Translations under genes and position numbers: made by a program
Part shown: one piece after another, positions 32,874-42,000 of the stretch
Layout of the letters: the number at the start of each line of letters is the position of its first letter
Numbering within the stretch: the first letter of the stretch is position 1
The notes under the pieces: model-generated
Seen by the model: only the letters and a program-made list of their open reading frames with translations
Databases searched by the model: none
Told to the model about the DNA's origin: nothing
Assembly: GCA_030867875.1 (NCBI GenBank)
Contig: JAOWCC010001589.1
Span: forward strand, 148,711,745 to 148,775,744
Length of the DNA stretch: 64,000 bases
Direction: 5' to 3'
Source: Actinernus sp. WN-2022
Taxonomy: Eukaryota > Cnidaria > Anthozoa > Actiniaria > Actinernidae

Positions 32874-34361
32874 TCACTTCCTTCCTCCTCCTCCCTTCCT
32901 GTCAGGAGCATATTTTAGGCATGATGTAATCGCTGACGCAACATCTGATTCGGTGGCTGTTTGGTTTTCAGCACGCTTGCTAGAAAAAAAAAAGAGAAAA
33001 AGAACATTTATATGCTGGTGTTTTGGAACTAACTTCGCCAACTTCATTATTACTGTATTATTATATATACAATGGTACTGTAAGACCCACTAATAGTCTT
33101 TGTAGTAAATCGACAGTCCACACAGGCCATTAATGTGGCCATTATGTCAACTACACTTACTATTGGAAAGCGCAAGCCAAATAAGTAAGCACCACGATTT
33201 TCAATTCAGATTGATATCTCTAAAATTGAAACCTGACAATTTATTAAACTCTTGAAATTTAAGAGAGTTTAGCTGGAGAACAAGCTGTGCTCTGCAATTT
33301 CTAATGATTTTATGGAAGAACAGTAAGAGAGTTAAAAGTGCAGGCAAAAAAGTTATGCAGTTCAATTATGTTTTAGGAATCAGGGATGTATTTCACATTT
33401 TTAATTGAGGGAAAATAAGTACAGGTGGGTATATGGTGGCAATTTAGGATCATAATTGTCTGATACCTCTTAACGTAAAATATCATATTAAAGTACTAAC
33501 CTACTACAACTTTGAAAAAAACTGTCTCCTTGAATGCCACTTTTCCTTTGTTTCCCTTCATGTTCATTTGCGACATCACCTCATTGGTCATCACTCTGTG
33601 AAACAAAACACAAAACAGAAATTGGACATTCTCAGTTAAGTGAACTTCATGGCTTGCCAGACTTTTTTAGTTAAGGACAGTGGCTACTAATACGCAAAAT
33701 GCAATCAAACTACACAGTTATAACCTGACAGGGTGCTAAAGTAAGCGAGCTATTCCTCGTTCAAGACAGAATATTCCAGTTTCAACTTACCAAATGGCAG
33801 CCAATTAAAGACACTGATAATGCATTTGTACAGTGTTAACCTTGCTAAATGAAATACATACAAATACCAGTGGGAAAATAAGGTATTCGCAACTCCGTAG
33901 TCTCATTTTGAGCTTCAGCGTTTTCCTGCTAGTGTTTGTGTGTATTTCACTCTAAATCAAGGCTAGCCATTTACAAATGCATCCTCAGTGTATTTTAATC
34001 AGTGGCAATTTCGAAACTTGAAACTGGACTATTCCTAAAGCTTGTGCCACAATACATGAAATAGCTTTGACACATTTGAGGGTTTTAAAAAGTAATTGCT
34101 TTCTTTACAAATGTCACTTGAATATTTTTTTACACAGTGTTTATATGTTACTTTCCCAGTCCTGAACCAGGAACAAAATTTCAAGTGCATCTGTTGTCTA
34201 TTTTGAAGAACTCAGAAGATAGTGACCATGAGGATGGGGTGGAATTCACAGCTTTGTTTTTTTTAACAGCTCCATGTACATTGACTATATACAACCGATA
34301 CATACCTATGCATAATTTTGGAGACATTGTCCTTGACACTTACGCCACCAACCTGTGACAG
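32874..34361 (-). pseudogene. DUF4806-like gene, last three exons
   Basis: Three exons fit by phase. Exon 6 (34306-34361) reads LSQVGGVSVKDNVSKIMH, with its last codon shared with exon 7. Exon 7 (33505-33595) reads RVMTNEVMSQMNMKGNKGK and FKETVFFKVV. Exon 8 (32874-32975) reads RAENQTATESDVASAITSC and LKYAPDRK before a TGA. The motif order (basic 'S..L...MNWKG..GK..F', then 'T..ev..ai...LkYAPDR') is that of the C-terminal DUF4806 domain. Splice sites are canonical. This part is intact, but upstream exons carry stops. Confidence 0.6.
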
Positions 34362-34365
34362 CTGA

Positions 34366-34686
34366 GACACCTGAGAAATTTAAAAATTTGTCAAGAACCA
34401 ACTTTCCTTCAATGTTCACAAATTTACATAACATATGAAATCAATTGCATTGTAATCAAAGTACCTGCAGGTATTACATAAAGAAAATGTGTTGGTAAAT
34501 AATAGTCATGTGTTGGCTGATTATACTGACATACTACCCCACCTTTGTTGATTACCTGGCAAAACAAGTTATGTACCTGGTTACTTTCAAAGCTAATGAA
34601 ACCATTTTAGTCTGACAGATATCCTAGTGCTTAGTACTATTACACTAATTAACTTAGTACTATTACACTAACTATTAATGATGGTA
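34366..34686. repeat. Direct repeat A (copy 1)
   Basis: This intronic 321-base segment, from GACACCTGAGAAATTT to TTAATGATGGTA, reappears with few changes at 38010-38328. It marks the left side of a tandem segmental duplication. Confidence 0.9.
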
Positions 34687-34999
34687 ATAAGACTGAGTGG
34701 AGTGCAATTTGGTCTGTAATCATACAAGTGGTGACAAAATCGCATGACTGCGTAGCATATGATCAGCATATAAATGCCTTCTGAAATACTGTATTTTAAT
34801 TGGCTGATGTATTTTGGTCCTGTTTTTTTATTGGTTGAGCAAGATAGTGCAATTACAGACACAGAATGATGCAATTTGGGCTGCATGTTAGATAACTGAT
34901 AAGGTTAATTGTGTATTTCCCTCTCCAAATAGAGAATATTGTTGTATTGTATTGTAATTTCGTTTGTAATTGCATCATTCTAAGCAATCAAATTGCAGG

Positions 35000-35157
35000 A
35001 AAGAATATGATGTAGAGTGGTATGCTGTAGTGCTATGTGTGCACGCCCTACGAGGGAAAGAGAAAAAATCTCTGACCCAAGTGGGACTCGAACCCAACGA
35101 CCTCCAGGTTGCATGTCTGGCGCTCTACCAACTGAGCTATCAAGTCAGATGAGAGCA
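35000..35157 (-). mobile_element. tRNA-derived SINE or tRNA-like relic, copy 1
   Basis: On the minus strand a tRNA-like head reads TAGCTCAGTTGGTAGAGCGC (A box) and GGGTTCGAGTCCCA (B box). The anticodon loop is CATGCAA: position 33 is A instead of U, so it is not a good tRNA gene. The attached non-tRNA sequence (GAATATGATGTAGAGTGG on the plus strand) is repeated at 35252-35354, which supports a SINE. Confidence 0.55.
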
Positions 35158-35251
35158 ATCGTGGGTATTGGTGCGTTTTATGGTCACGGCGATTATATAT
35201 GTATATGTAGTTATGATATGAAATCATGTTTGCCGCGTAGCACTAGTAGGT

Positions 35252-35354
35252 GTAAAGAATATGATGTAAAGTGGTTTGCTGTAGTGCTATGTGTGCACGC
35301 CCTACGAGGGAAAGAGAAAAAATCTCTGACCCAAGTGGGACTCAAACCCAATTG
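35252..35354 (-). mobile_element. tRNA-derived SINE, truncated copy 2
   Basis: The block from AGAATATGATGTAAAGTGG to CCAAGTGGGACTCAAACCCA matches 35000-35094 at nearly every base. It stops inside the B box, so the tRNA head is cut. Confidence 0.6.
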
Positions 35355-35561
35355 CAGGAAACACTAGTAATTTCAAATGGATATAATTATGATAGTATCA
35401 ACCCCAAAATGTAAAATCTGAAATATAAAAAAAATGTATAAATTCACAATGCCCGTAAAATATTGTAATATTTTGCTTATAGCAGCCAGTGGTTTGGGAT
35501 AAAGTAGGTAGTAGAAAGCTGCTGGTAACTCCCTTATACTGAAAGCCCTGTTTATACTTAC

Positions 35562-35734
35562 CAGAAGCTGACGTTTTTCTGGCTGTCCTAAGGTCCCATC
35601 AAGTGCCTGGAATTCCTAAAGGGAGCTGCATTGTTCTACATGGATATCAGAGTCTGCACTCTCATACTTTTTACCAACTTGTTGTAATGTGTTCCGTATT
35701 TCCGTTAGCAAGTGCAATGTCCTTTTCTGGAATT
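35562..35734 (-). pseudogene. DUF4806-like gene, exon 5
   Basis: The exon, with acceptor ctctgtttag and donor gtaagt, reads FQKRTLHLLTEIRNTLQQVG, then DSDIHVEQCSSL, a TAG, and EFQALDGTLGQPEKRQLL. The pattern of a leading FQ-x-x-L-LT-IR helix and an EFxxLD block is typical of the region before DUF4806. It begins with two bases that complete a codon left by exon 4 and ends in phase 0 to match exon 6. The in-frame TAG suggests the gene is broken or the base is wrong. Confidence 0.55.
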
Positions 35735-36198
35735 CTAAACAGAGAGGCAATAAGAATATTATTTAAAATAGTAACAAACCACTGTACCTGCAGTATTTTA
35801 CAGTCATTTGCATCTTAAGTGTGAACACACAAGACAAAAGCATGTTTTAGCTGGTGTATGTTTACATTACAATATTAGAAACAAAGGGGAATTAATTCTG
35901 AGATGTACCCAAAATTAAAACCATGCAAAGTTTTGAACCACAGCACAGTTACAATTTTATTGTTCCCCTATGTTTTTAAAAGTGACAGGTTCTTCTAACT
36001 TCTATGACTTCATCAATCAATAACAAAATCAGGGCTCGAAATTAAAATAAAGTACTTGTTGACTAGCTGATTGCAAATTTATCACAAAAAAGGTTAATAT
36101 CCATGTGTTTTGAGGCTGATGAAGATATTTTAGTTGCAAACAACAGTATTTTGCTAATTTTTGCACAATCTAGAGCCCCGAAAACATAGCTTTGCATT

Positions 36199-38009
36199 TC
36201 ATAGATACTGTACGTACTTGCTTCAGACATTGGAAAAATATCTACCGACTGGTCCCTGGCGGAGTTTGAGCGACTTCTCTTTGGTGAGGAGGTACGACGT
36301 GTGCTTGTTGATAGTGATGGTGAGTGACGGGAGGAATGACTGTGTGTGCTTCTTGTTGGCGATGGTGAGGGTGAGCAATGTCTACTTGTGGATGGTATGG
36401 GTGAGTGTTATCTTCTTGTTGGCAATGGTGAGGGTGAGCAATATCTACTTGTGGATGGTATGGGTGAGTGACATCTTGTTGGCAATGGTGAGGGTGAGCG
36501 ATGTCTACTTGTGGATGGTATGGGTGAGTGACATCTTGTTGGCAATGGTGAGGGTGAACGATGTCTAATTGTGGGTGATGTGGGTGAGTGATATCTTCCT
36601 GTTGGCAATGGTGAGGGTGAGCGATGTCTACTTGTGAGTGGCAAGGGCGAGTGATGGGATGATGATTCAGTTGATGCCTGTGTGATCTTTCCATGCCTTG
36701 AGGTCCGTTGTGGAGGATCTGGCAATACAATTATTCCACCTAGAGAAATATAAATCAGAAGTTGATACTCACTACAGTGTTCAAGCTAGGCCTAAACAGA
36801 AGGCACTGTGCCCTCTTGGTTAAAGTGCCCTGTCATTCTCTGAAATTAGTGAACACAAATAATTGTCTCAGTCTTTAATTAGTCAGTGGCATAATGCATT
36901 GTTTTAATCTGACAAAGTTCATGTTGTAAGGTATATTTTTGGGGGGCTAGCTAGAACTTTGTCTCTTAACCCAATGACTTCTGCCCAGTTAATGTACTGT
37001 TCCAGCCTCGTCACTGGGGATTCTGAAAGTTTAATGAACAAAACACAGAGCCCAAGCTGTTGAGTATGTTTTGGTTTGAAATTTGTGCCTGGTTTAATTA
37101 TTTTGGGACACTGCTTCACTTCTCAGTTTCATACTCTGAAGCATTGTAGTCTTACCACAAAGCTTAAAAATAATCTAAAAACAACATGAAAACAGAGTAA
37201 AACAAAATTAAACCGCAACATATAAACCATATTTTTATCGATGCTGTTATAGCATGCATTGTACATACTTGAGCATGTAGATTGCTTATTGGGCCTTTCC
37301 TCTTCAATTTCCGACTGCTCGGTATCTCCAAAGGATTCTAAAAGCAACAATCCATACGTTTTAAAAACAGGTAACATACACTGTACCTGTTCCATGCGAG
37401 GTCTAAGCTATAAGTTATATTGATTCTAATTTTATGCCATTTCAGAGCTCAAAATAGAAAAAAATAATTGTCACATTTTTTGGGCAGGGCAAATACATTC
37501 CCATGCGCATTTGTTCCATACCACAATTTGAAATTTGTGTTAACTAATAATTATACAGTCATTTCAAATAATGGTTTCATTTACATAACACCATTTTACC
37601 ACAGTCTCAGTGGCACTTTACAATTCAGTTACATCAAGTCAGTTAATGTTATTAACTTCTATAGTTGACCAGCCATTATTTAAAGCTGTACAATAGATTT
37701 AGTCAATACCTGTAATGTAGTTTTCATATCTTTTCCTTTTCACTTTTCTCCTAGCTTCTAAATCTTCCTCCTCGTCACTGAACTCAGCTGTGGTCGTTTC
37801 ATTTAAGTCTTCACACTCTTTTTTATTCTCTAAAAAAATTAACATACACAAAGTTAGTACTATTTTTTTTTCTGGTTCCACTAAAATACAGAGTGAGAAC
37901 AGATGCCACCCCCATCAACCAGAGTTTAACTGAACCAAAGCAACTGATTACCACTGATTCAAGTAGATGGAGGCTTTTTGTGGGAGTTACAAGATTTTCA
38001 TTTCCTTGT
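36199..38009. repeat. Direct repeat B (copy 1)
   Basis: An 1811-base segment holding exons 2-4 of the DUF4806-like gene. It is nearly identical to 43009-44738 apart from point changes and small indels. Copy 1 continues directly into A copy 2 at 38010. Confidence 0.9.
36218..37829 (-). pseudogene. DUF4806-like gene, exons 2-4, copy 1
   Basis: Exon 2 (37710-37829) reads ENKKECEDLNETTTAEFSDE and a basic stretch RRKVKRKRYENYIT. Exon 3 (37269-37337) reads SFGDTEQSEIEEERPNKQST. Exon 4 (36218-36718) is a Ser/Pro/Arg-rich repeat region (SPSPLPTRCHSP units) ending SARDQSVDIFPMSEA at a good donor (gtacgt). All phases agree with exons 1 and 5. Exon 4 has a TAA in one repeat (about 36408), where copy 2 has TAT. 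A second frame rich in HPHH also stays open, but its phases do not fit. Confidence 0.55.
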
Positions 38010-38328
38010 GACACCTGAGAAATTTAAAAATTTGTCAAGAACCAACTTTCCTTCAATGTTCACAAATTTACATAACATATGAAATCAATTGCATTGTAAT
38101 CAAAGTAACTGCAGGTATTACATAAAGAAAATGTGTTGGTGAATAATAGTCATGTGTTGGCTGGTTATACTGACATACTACCCCACCTTTGTTGATTACC
38201 TGGCAAAACAAGTTATGTACCTGGTTACTTTCAAAGCTAATGAAACCATTTTAGTCTGACAGATATCCTAGTGCTTAGTACTATTACACTAATTAACTTA
38301 GTACTATTACACTAACTATTAATGATGG
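38010..38328. repeat. Direct repeat A (copy 2)
   Basis: A 319-base copy of 34366-34686, joined directly to the end of B copy 1 with about two bases of shared sequence. It ends at ATGGTA, where unrelated sequence of the 4.7-kb block begins. Confidence 0.9.
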
Positions 38329-38340
38329 TAGTAGTAAGGG

Positions 38341-38645
38341 GGGTCACTATAGACCATATACCCTCTCCTGATTGGTCGAGAGCAAATCTGTGACGTCACA
38401 GGTTTGTGTGACGTCACAAGCCCCGCCTCCTCAGTTATAGACCATAGGCAGGCTGCTGATTGGCTGCCGCTATTATAGACCAAATACAGGCTCGGGATTG
38501 GCCGGGATTTATAGACCAAATACAGGCTCGTGATTGGTCGGGATTTATAGACCAAATATAGGCTCGGGATTGGCCGGGATTATAGATCAAATCCAGGCCG
38601 GGGATTGGCGAACCGGGGAACTATCCGGGACGTATAAAAAAGTAA
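38341..38645 (+). promoter_or_regulatory. Enhancer-promoter with two CREs, five 36-bp repeats and TATA box
   Basis: Two CREs (TGACGTCA at 38391-38398 and 38409-38416) precede a GC box (GCCCCGCCTCC, about 38420). Five repeats starting at 38436, 38474, 38510, 38546 and 38581 follow. Each has TATAGACCAAATACAGGCTC or a variant and a CCAAT box in reverse (ATTGG). A TATAAAA lies at 38633-38639, about 35 bases before the ATG at 38674. The periodicity and factor sites look like a viral-type enhancer. Confidence 0.65.
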
Positions 38646-38673
38646 CCCTCCCTTGCAAATTTCAGTGTGAACG

Positions 38674-39231
38674 ATGCCCCCTACTTGCTTTTGTGGGTGT
38701 TACGCCAAAGTCGTAAAAGGATTGGCCGGGACGCCAGAGTGTGTGTACAAGTGTCGACAAACGGCCAACTACAAGTCGAAACCCCAAGTTTTACCGTGTA
38801 GTTTTTATTTTACGGAGCAAGAACTTCCTTTGGTGAAAGCGGTTATTCCGTACGGAACTTTGTATAACACGTTTCCAAAGTGTGGCCACAATTTGTGGAT
38901 GAAAGTTGGCATAAGCCGAAGCGAGAAAAATCCGAACCGCGTGTTCTTCACGTGCACGGCCCCGGCGCCCAATCCGAAGTGTGAGTGGCCTCTTGGATTT
39001 ATGTGGGCTGACCCTACCGCACAACCTGTCGTAATTGCGGACGGACCCTCACCCCCCAAGAAAGCCCAATTCTATGCTTCGCCATGGACGTCACAGGCCC
39101 CCCAAGGTCCGCCACCCGTCGCTTGGACCAGTCCCCACGCCACTATGCCCTTTACGGTTCCACCCGCGGAGATGCCACAGGGGACCCCCACAGGGGACCC
39201 CCACCGGGGACACCCCTGGGGGTACCCCTAG
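38674..39231 (+). CDS. GRF-type zinc finger protein with proline-rich tail
   Basis: A 185-residue ORF starts 35 bases after a TATA box. Residues 5-27 hold a Cys cluster (CFCGC, PECVYKC). Residues 70-112 match a GRF zinc finger: C70-G-H72, NPNRVFFTC (C94), NPKCEW (C103) and FMWADP. GRF fingers bind single-stranded DNA in topoisomerase 3, NEIL3 and APE2-type proteins. The tail from about 120 is Pro/Gly-rich and overlaps two other open frames, so the real C-terminus may come from splicing or a frameshift. It is the first gene of the left transcription unit of the 4.7-kb block. Confidence 0.65.
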   Translation: MPPTCFCGCYAKVVKGLAGTPECVYKCRQTANYKSKPQVLPCSFYFTEQELPLVKAVIPYGTLYNTFPKCGHNLWMKVGISRSEKNPNRVFFTCTAPAPNPKCEWPLGFMWADPTAQPVVIADGPSPPKKAQFYASPWTSQAPQGPPPVAWTSPHATMPFTVPPAEMPQGTPTGDPHRGHPWGYP

Positions 39232-39349
39232 AGACTACACCGACACCCCTGATTCCCTACGGTACAGTGGCGGTGGGTCCCCCGCCATCCCCACCCCCTA
39301 TAAACATCCCGACAACACACCGACCACCCTACTACCAGTGACAAGCAGT

Positions 39350-39697
39350 ATGACGACAGAGAGTCAAGAAGACCTAGATTTGGAGGACATGTCGGATAAC
39401 CGGGATTTACCCACCCTAAAAGCCGGATGGGCTTTGTATAAAACGCTCTACGCCATGGCGTGCATCCGGGAAAGCATGAGAGAACGTGGTCGGAACTGCG
39501 AGGGGTGTATTTATAGTACCCAGGGACAACAACTCGAACAGTACCATACCTGTTTATGGACTTTCTCCGAGGAAAGTTTTACCGCGTGTGTGACAATCAC
39601 ATATTACCCTAGAGGCTCTACGGGCTACGGGTCTACGGGCTTTGCAGAGTTTGCACCTCACGGGGATTATTGCTCCCCTTACTTATACCGTGTTTGA
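39350..39697 (+). CDS. Small acidic/Cys-containing ORF of the 4.7-kb block
   Basis: From an ATG at 39350 the frame reads MTTESQEDLDLEDMSDN, then WALYKTLYAMACIRESM and CEGCIYSTQ, ending near YHTCLW and a Phe/Tyr-rich part. The C-x2-C with a later H-x-C suggests one metal site. The same frame is open upstream to 39035 and overlaps the GRF ORF, so it could be its spliced extension. I do not recognise a family. It overlaps the next ORF by 56 bases. Confidence 0.4.
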   Translation: MTTESQEDLDLEDMSDNRDLPTLKAGWALYKTLYAMACIRESMRERGRNCEGCIYSTQGQQLEQYHTCLWTFSEESFTACVTITYYPRGSTGYGSTGFAEFAPHGDYCSPYLYRV

Positions 39698-39905
39698 GCG
39701 GCTGCAAAAATTAAAGGAGGTCGAAATTTACAAGTACTATAAACTGTATTATTTTGAAGAATGCGAAGACCCCCTCATTACTTACAAGAATCGAATTTGG
39801 CACGCGTTGGGACAAGCTTTGATTTATGAAGACAATCCCCAGGCCTATATGGAAACCGGAGTGTTGACCCTTTTGGCTTTATTTGAGTCAGCCAATTATA
39901 TGTAA
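39642..39905 (+). CDS. Third small plus-strand ORF of the 4.7-kb block
   Basis: An 87-residue frame with KEVEIYKYYKLYYFEECED and ALIYEDNPQAYMETGVL, rich in Tyr and Glu, ending SANYM. No domain is recognised. A small intron (donor near 39582, acceptor tttgcag near 39640) could join it to the ORF before it. A polyadenylation signal AATAAA lies just after, at about 39919. Confidence 0.4.
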   Translation: MQSLHLTGIIAPLTYTVFERLQKLKEVEIYKYYKLYYFEECEDPLITYKNRIWHALGQALIYEDNPQAYMETGVLTLLALFESANYM

Positions 39906-40015
39906 GAATCTTGAGACAATAAAAGAGACATGTGTTGGGTATCAACAACTTTGTTTCGTAAAAATTCTTAAACAAGCAACAGAATACAATTTACAAAAAT
40001 AAAATAATAGTTACA

Positions 40016-40230
40016 AGGGGCCCTATTTCGGGGCCCCACAGAGAGAGAGAGAGAACAAACGTTTCTATTTGATTTGGGCAAATCGCCCTATTATTGATTA
40101 AAAAAGTATTGACATTGGTTGGGCCATCGCCCTATTATATTTGAAAAATACGAAAGTATAATGATTAGGCTATCGCCCTATTATTTCTGAAATTACAAGA
40201 ATGAGCAAATCGCTCTAATGTTTGAAAATA
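40016..40230. repeat. GC hairpin and four ATCGCCCTATTAT repeats
   Basis: GGGGCCC at 40017-40023 pairs with GGGCCCC at 40031-40037. A short (AG)n run follows, then four repeats of ATCGCCCTATTAT or a variant at about 40078, 40125, 40169 and 40206, spaced 37-47 bases. They sit between the convergent plus and minus units, so they may mark transcript ends. The function is unknown. Confidence 0.6.
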
Positions 40231-40274
40231 TGGAAAAATAGAAAAGAGGAAATTGCCATGGAGAAAAATGTTAA

Positions 40275-40541
40275 TCAAATCATATGATAGTGGTTAGCGT
40301 AACATTTTTGTAGAGGCAAAGTTATAATACCAAAAGTATCTAAATGGTTAAACAGGACAACGGTGCCTGCCCTTAGAAAAAAGGAATGTTCAATTTGACT
40401 TAAACAACAGTAGCAGAGAGGAACTCTGTTATATTTTAGGGACCTTGAAACGAACTTAATGAAGCACGGTGTGCACACCTGCTCCCCGCAACACGGTAGT
40501 GGTGGCAATTGTTTGCCAGGGAGGTCATCACATATAAGACA
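40275..40541 (-). CDS. Alternative 3' exon 2: RING-like zinc module
   Basis: A splice acceptor (tctttttttcttttttag) opens this phase-0 exon. It reads CLICDDLPGKQLPPLPCCGE and CTPCF, later CYCCLSQIEHSFFLRAG, and stops at 40275. The spacing C-x2-C, CCG, C-x2-C, C-x2-C is RING-like with the His replaced or shifted. It is a paralogue of the exon at 40617-40892 and uses the same phase, so both can follow the same upstream exons. Its acceptor lies 76 bases downstream of the stop of the other exon. Confidence 0.55.
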   Translation of the reverse strand, partial: CLICDDLPGKQLPPLPCCGEQVCTPCFIKFVSRSLKYNRVPLCYCCLSQIEHSFFLRAGTVVLFNHLDTFGIITLPLQKCYANHYHMI

Positions 40542-40616
40542 CTAAAAAAGAAAAAAAGATTGGCTAGGATAATACATTTTTCTCCATGGCAATAGAAATC
40601 CCCTACTTCCGAGACT

Positions 40617-40892
40617 TCAGTGGAAAACATATCGGTAATAATCTTTGAATTTATGTGTTAAGGGCAAATGAAAGCTTGCCAAAGTGGCACAATGCCTAAA
40701 AATAACAACACTGCCAGAGCGAACAAAAAACGAATGATGCATTTTTAAGAAGCATATTGTACAGCGAGGATGGACATCGTCCCGTAAGGCCTCAGCAATT
40801 ATTAAAATGAAGCATGATTTACAGAATGTGCTCCCACAGCAGGGCATGGGCGGCAAATTAATTCCTTCGATATTCCCGTCACACCACAAACA
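40617..40892 (-). CDS. Alternative 3' exon 1: RING-like zinc module
   Basis: After an acceptor ending tttttatag the frame reads CLWCDGNIEGINLPPMPCCG, FCKSCF, CTICFLKMHHSFFVRSG and stops at 40617. The layout equals the second alternative exon: Cys pair, LPPxPCCG, C-x2-CF, C-x2-CF, HSFFxRxG. The two come from a local duplication. RING-like modules often recruit ubiquitin ligase partners, and the function here is inferred only. Confidence 0.55.
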   Translation of the reverse strand, partial: CLWCDGNIEGINLPPMPCCGSTFCKSCFILIIAEALRDDVHPRCTICFLKMHHSFFVRSGSVVIFRHCATLASFHLPLTHKFKDYYRYVFH

Positions 40893-40899
40893 CTATAAA

Positions 40900-41380
40900 A
40901 AATAAAAAATAGAAAAATTATAAGGTAACATGAAAATACAACTTTTTCCACTGGAAGCGCCCCCAGCCATCCCAGATCGAGATAGACTGGGTGGTGGGGG
41001 CAACGGAAGTAGGCGAGTCCTCTCTTACAGTGCATCCTAACTATAGTTTGGTTGCAACGGCAATACTCGCACCACATAAAACCATATTCTGTGACGGGCT
41101 CCACATGCATGGCCGCATAAGGCCCAGTATGCCGCGAGAAATTCCTATTAAATTGCATTGTTTGTCCTGAATTCCCCCACGAATAATTTCCTCTGATCCC
41201 GGTAGACACATGCTTGAGCAAGAACAGGCTTGGATTAAATTGCGTCTGATGTTTCGCCTTCCTCCTATCGATTCTTTGTTGTACACAAACATATTCACCG
41301 ATCTTCACTAAAATTTCGGTTGGGAGTCCGATGTGCCTCAGCACCATCGCATGAGAATAAAAATGGTCTTTAACTTTAGT
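40900..41380 (-). CDS. Shared exon: F-box-like start and Cys-rich segment
   Basis: This exon follows acceptor ttttccccaaccag in phase 0. It reads GLPTEILVKIGEYVCVQQR, similar to an F-box-type LPxEIL helix, then FLLKHVSTGIRGNYSWG. A Cys/His cluster follows (WCEYCRCNQTIVRMHC, YFRCPHH), then GWLGALPVEK. The donor is uncertain: three phase-0 GT sites lie just after LPVEK. Any of them would splice in frame to either RING-like exon. The F-box resemblance is weak. Confidence 0.5.
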
Positions 41381-41473
41381 CTGGTTGGGGAAAAAACAAA
41401 AAATTAAAAATTAAAAAGAGGTACGACATGAATAATGCTTTAGAGTAATTTGTTTATGAAGAGGCGCTCTTAC

Positions 41474-41672
41474 CGAGAGCGGGGCAGGCCCCGAGAGGAC
41501 CTCCAAGAAAACCTATAAAAATTAATCAAATTATTGTTCGTCGGGGGATTTTGCCAATAAAAATTAACGGTACTGTTAAGCAGAGTCCGAACGCTACACA
41601 CTGTTTTTTAGGGGGACGGGACGGAGAAGAACTTACAGGATCCATGTTGATTACATCTACACCGTGAATATT
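41474..41672 (-). CDS. Short coding exons 1 and 2 of the minus-strand unit
   Basis: Exon 41637-41672 has the acceptor gttttttatag, a start codon at 41645 reading MDP, and donor gtaagt. Exon 41474-41512 (39 bases, phase 0) reads VFLEVLSGPAPLS between tttttatag and gtaagag. Both join in frame to the exon starting at 41380. Tiny exons and introns of this kind are common in compact viral units. Confidence 0.5.
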
Positions 41673-41739
41673 CTATAAAAAACAAAAACAAAAGGTTAGT
41701 GGTTGTGTCCCAAGATAAAAAACAATTCAGTAGGTCCGT

Positions 41740-41912
41740 ACTTCTCTCTCCCTGTGGGGCCCACGGTATGCCATCTCTTTAGTTTTGCTTGTTGTTCTTT
41801 AAGCTGTAGAAATAAAAAGGAAACCAAAGGAGAAAAGATTAGTACCAAAGCGTGTTGAATTTCAAGAGAGAATTTCGCGTACACTTACCTTCTTGAGTGG
41901 TTAGTGGCAAAG
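41740..41912 (-). other. 5' untranslated exons of the minus-strand unit
   Basis: A first exon at about 41889-41912 ends with the strong donor AAG followed by gtaagtg. A second begins at 41803 after acceptor tatttctacag. Neither has the start codon used by the coding exons. The donor of the second exon is uncertain. Confidence 0.4.
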
Positions 41913-41914
41913 GT

Positions 41915-41996
41915 GCCGAGCTTCATTCAGCCCTCATCATTTATAGATCATATACTGTACCCTGATTGGTGCACTTTCTCGGGTTTTGATTGGTCC
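41915..41996 (-). promoter_or_regulatory. Promoter of the minus-strand unit
   Basis: On the minus strand two ACCAATCA boxes (41987-41994 and 41963-41970) precede a TATA box CTATAAAT (41939-41946). The predicted start is about 30 bases downstream, near 41912, next to the first exon. The short motif around TATAGATCATATAC also resembles the left enhancer repeats. Confidence 0.6.
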
Positions 41997-42000
41997 GTTT

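Noticed and set aside
35085..35157. Intact tRNA gene
   Set aside because: The anticodon loop lacks U33, the anticodon stem has a mismatch and the flanks are repeated, so it is a SINE or pseudogene.
36242..36730. Open 162-residue frame rich in HPHHCQQ repeats
   Set aside because: It is the alternative frame of the Ser/Pro/Arg repeat exon. Splice phases of exons 3 and 5 support the other frame, and this one stops before the donor. The same holds for 43001-43471.
41041..41298. Minus-strand ORF of 85 residues in another frame
   Set aside because: It overlaps the shared exon of the spliced unit, whose own frame joins in phase with neighbouring exons.
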